Assembly (NCBI GenBank): GCA_964036155.1
Contig: OZ038423.1
Coordinates: forward strand, 48,437,249-48,501,248
Length of the DNA: 64,000 bases
Source of the DNA: Diploscapter coronatus
Lineage: Eukaryota > Nematoda > Chromadorea > Rhabditida > Rhabditidae
Direction: 5' to 3'
Part shown: piece after piece, positions 61,101-64,000 of the stretch
How the letters are laid out: each line of letters begins with the position of its first letter
Position numbering within the stretch: the first letter of the stretch is position 1
Translations under genes and position numbers: made by a program
Notes under the pieces: model-generated
What the model was told of the DNA's origin: nothing
Seen by the model: only the letters and a program-made list of their open reading frames with translations
Database searches by the model: none

Positions 61101-64000
61101 TAGGAGATTTCGTAAATTTTCGTAAGACACCAAATTAAAGCTGGAGGTTATTTTTAGCACAATTACGTATGCGCCTTGCTGAATCAGTTTATGGGTAAAA
61201 GCTTGACCTTTCTTGAAATGCTCGTCTAGTTTGAACGTAAAGCAATGATAGAAAAGAGCGAAAATCGAGATGAAGTTTCGCAGATGTCTATTCTTAGCAT
61301 ATCTACGTATAAAATGTGCAGTGATTCAGCATATTGCGCTAGGGCACTGACTTATCTACCAGGGGATTTGTCAAAGCTTTGATATTGAAGGCAGCGAAAG
61401 GCGACACCGCGAAGAATCCTCATTTGTTTCGCCAGAGGCGAACGTGCACTTTCACGTCATGTTTAAAATGCGTGAATGTGCCTGGGGAGAATTACGCAGC
61501 TAATCTCAATGTAGGTGCTGTTTTAATGAAAGCTTAAAAGACTCTAGCCAGACCTTTTCGAGAAAATTCGGGGATTATTAGGCATGAAAATAAAAACGCC
61601 ATTTTAGGTCGTGAAAACAGCTGTATGAGAATGTGGTCTGCCTATTTTCAATTTTCACATCATAAGCTTAAAAATGCAAAATAGGATAAAGTCTGAGATA
61701 ATTTGGAATTCGCTCGAAATTACCGGGTCGTGCCGGAAGTGCTGATTAAATGAAAACGAAACGGGAATTTCCCGTATCGCAGGGATCACACAAATACAAG
61801 GCGGAAGCCGTAAAAGCAGCAGAAAGAAATGCGTGTCGACAAGGAAACACGTCAAATTAATCAACTGATAAAAACTAACTGATAAGGGCTTATCAGGAAA
61901 TATTCATGAGTATAGCGTGCTTCAGAAAACTTCATGTTGAAGGATGGACGAGGAAGAATGTCAGGAATATCAGTTTTGAATATATTTTGCTTCCGAATAT
62001 GTAAATATGCGACTGAGTTCCTCATGTGGTAGATTGCATGCCTTGGCATTTAGGATTACATAAAAATGCGATAGCTTTTGTTTATGCCATGGAAGGGAGA
62101 AGACTACGTTTTAGGCTTGAAAGAGGAAAGGAAACGGAGATTTTCATGTTTCAGCTATAAAAATATCACAACCCTGAAGAAATGTTAGTCTAGCATGGAC
62201 AAGGAAGAACATTAGAGTAAACTCGACTCATCTAGAATCAATGCGTTTGGTTCAGCGTTCAATTCTAGAGTTACGAAATTTATCATGTTTAGTGGAAATA
62301 ATACACATTATAACGCAAAAAGTTGTGTTACATTTTTCACGTTTTAGCAAAAAAAAAGCTTCAAAATATTGCGGAAATGGAAATAGTTGGATTTATGACA
62401 GCTCTAAATGAGGAACAAATTTAAATTAAGGAAGGAAGGAAGTGGAAATGCCTGAAAGCTAGCTATCTGCTAATTCTGAAATTCTACTGCAGAAACAACA
62501 CGCGCCAATTGCATCGTTATTTCCGAGCCCAATGGATCCCAAAATACTCATTGTCATTTCTATGAATAGCAAATTCGAGTAGACGGATAAAAACAGAATA
62601 ATATCCCAGGAAAATCCCGAAAGGTCTGAAAATTCTTCCACTTTCATATAAATTTTTTAAAAGGGTTTACGAAATGCCTAAATTTCGATTTATGCTTATC
62701 CAAAATGATTTCTGAAAATATTTTCTTGCCAGTTTGATGAACAGCACAAAAATATCCTAACCCATTATATCTTTTACGCAATAGATTGAAAGGTCGCCGG
62801 CGATATGCATCTCGTACTTTCAATTTGCATGCACAAATTAAGTCACTTTCATGCAGCTCGTTTTATGCGGTCTTTGGATGGCGATGTTTGAATCGGCGAA
62901 TGTCAGCATTTAGTGCAGCGCGCTCTGTTCGTAGTTCTTAGTGAATAAAAAACCGTGAACATGAGCACTTTCACTGGAATTGACGAGCTAAAAACAAAAC
63001 ACCGTGTACATGGAAAATGAGCACATCGATGAAAGACTCGGGGAGCAAAAATTAGCATCTACTTGCCAAAGAAGTGGGCAAATCAAAACACACAGCGCAT
63101 ATCCCCAGCCAATTCCCCCGTCATCATAATCGCAGCTAATTTTTCACGCTCGATGGATATAAACTCAAAACATGAAGTTCAAAATATGAATATATCGTCT
63201 GAAGATGCAGTATCAGAAGATCAAGAATATCGCATATTCAGGAGATTAACACCAGAAATGTTACCATAAAAGTGGGGAATTAATATTTCTGCGGGGAAAA
63301 TTAATAAGAGCGATGTTTTCTGCAGAATGCTGGGCATATTTGCATTTTTGAAGTTACCTAGGTTGCTGAATTCGTCTTGCGCCCTTTTCTGAGATAAAGA
63401 TCAAAGCACTTCAATTCAGGCGTTTTCAGAGCTCTCGTGGAAATGAGATTTTTGATTAGGCGAATGTAGAAAATGCGCTTTAACAGCGAGGTTGTCTCTA
63501 TAATAAGCGATCACAAATTGAAATTCCATGAAAAAATGGGATGAAAACGAATTTGTGAAAAAACGGGGAAAACAGGCCAATGATCGCAGGGAAATAATAG
63601 TCTGCATACGTTTCAAGCAAAACTGATATACAGGAAGAGAGGAGTGGCTTTTGAAGATTGATTAATTACAATTAAAACTAATAGTGACAAAAGAAAACTG
63701 GAATCATATGCAAGTTTAAAACAATACCACGCCTATAAATGATTTTCGTTGAAAATAGTGATAAAAAGAAACAACATGATCGGATCACTCAAGCTACGCA
63801 AGATTATTATCGGTTTATTTTTAGTTGAGTGATCAATGATTGCAAAAGAAAACGTATGAGTGATCACGTTTTTGTTAAACTTTCGCATTATTTGATTTCG
63901 GGGAAACATCAGCCTACAAAATTTAATGGGTAATGGGAAAATTGAATTTTAAAATAAAAAAATGCAAGATTGTAAAGAAGAAGCTCTTTTCTAAGCTAAA
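52116..64000. other. 11.9-kb stretch with no supported exon
   Basis: I find no splice-flanked, codon-like open frame on either strand. The plus strand is richer in A (runs such as GAAAAT and TGAAAA) than in T, the reverse of introns of plus-strand genes in this window, which suggests a minus-strand intron or upstream region of the gene ending at 48715. Its missing 5' exon(s) should lie here or beyond the edge. Confidence 0.45.

Overview
The window is nuclear DNA from a nematode. Evidence: orthologues of worm genes (letm-1, cul-5, unc-80), many small introns with T-rich tracts ending TTTCAG, AATAAA signals, and one gene pair spaced like a nematode operon. It is not close to C. elegans in detail: genes are very intron-rich (cul-5 has 21 coding exons, unc-80 about 44), two introns start with GC, and several acceptors are relaxed (TTGAG, TTGGAG, TTAAG). 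All exon models were built by hand from reading-frame continuity, splice signals and remembered family sequences; nothing was searched.

Layout. 207-1330 (-): 5' part of letm-1, running off the left edge. 2482-8708 (+): cul-5, complete, 784 aa. 9923-11226 (+): a small one-membrane-segment protein whose last exon overlaps, in another frame, the first coding exon of the next gene. 11157-12670 (+): glyoxalase I, 188 aa. 13427-13912 (+): a 93-aa secreted Tyr/Gly-rich protein. 14631-17162 (+): a 362-aa secreted Pro/Gln/Val-rich protein. 17163-24535: 7.4 kb without a convincing gene, holding several hairpin/MITE-like repeats and pyrimidine-rich DNA; probably the unc-80 upstream region. 24536-46943 (+): unc-80, complete, about 3319 aa, with a decayed Tc1/mariner element in one intron and a candidate pair of mutually exclusive exons. 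47404-47888 (+): a possible 59-aa basic protein. 48715-52115 (-): the last five exons of an unrecognised Cys-containing protein whose start lies further right. 52116-64000: 11.9 kb with no exon I can support.

The named genes are housekeeping or neuronal: LETM1 (mitochondrial inner membrane ion exchange), CUL-5 (ubiquitin ligase scaffold), GLO1 (methylglyoxal removal) and UNC-80 (scaffold of the NALCN/NCA sodium leak channel). They do not form one pathway. I did not find a wholly new system. The most interesting signals are the dual-frame exon joining the small protein and GLO1, the candidate exclusive exons in unc-80, and at least four families of short inverted-repeat elements, two of them present in more than one copy.
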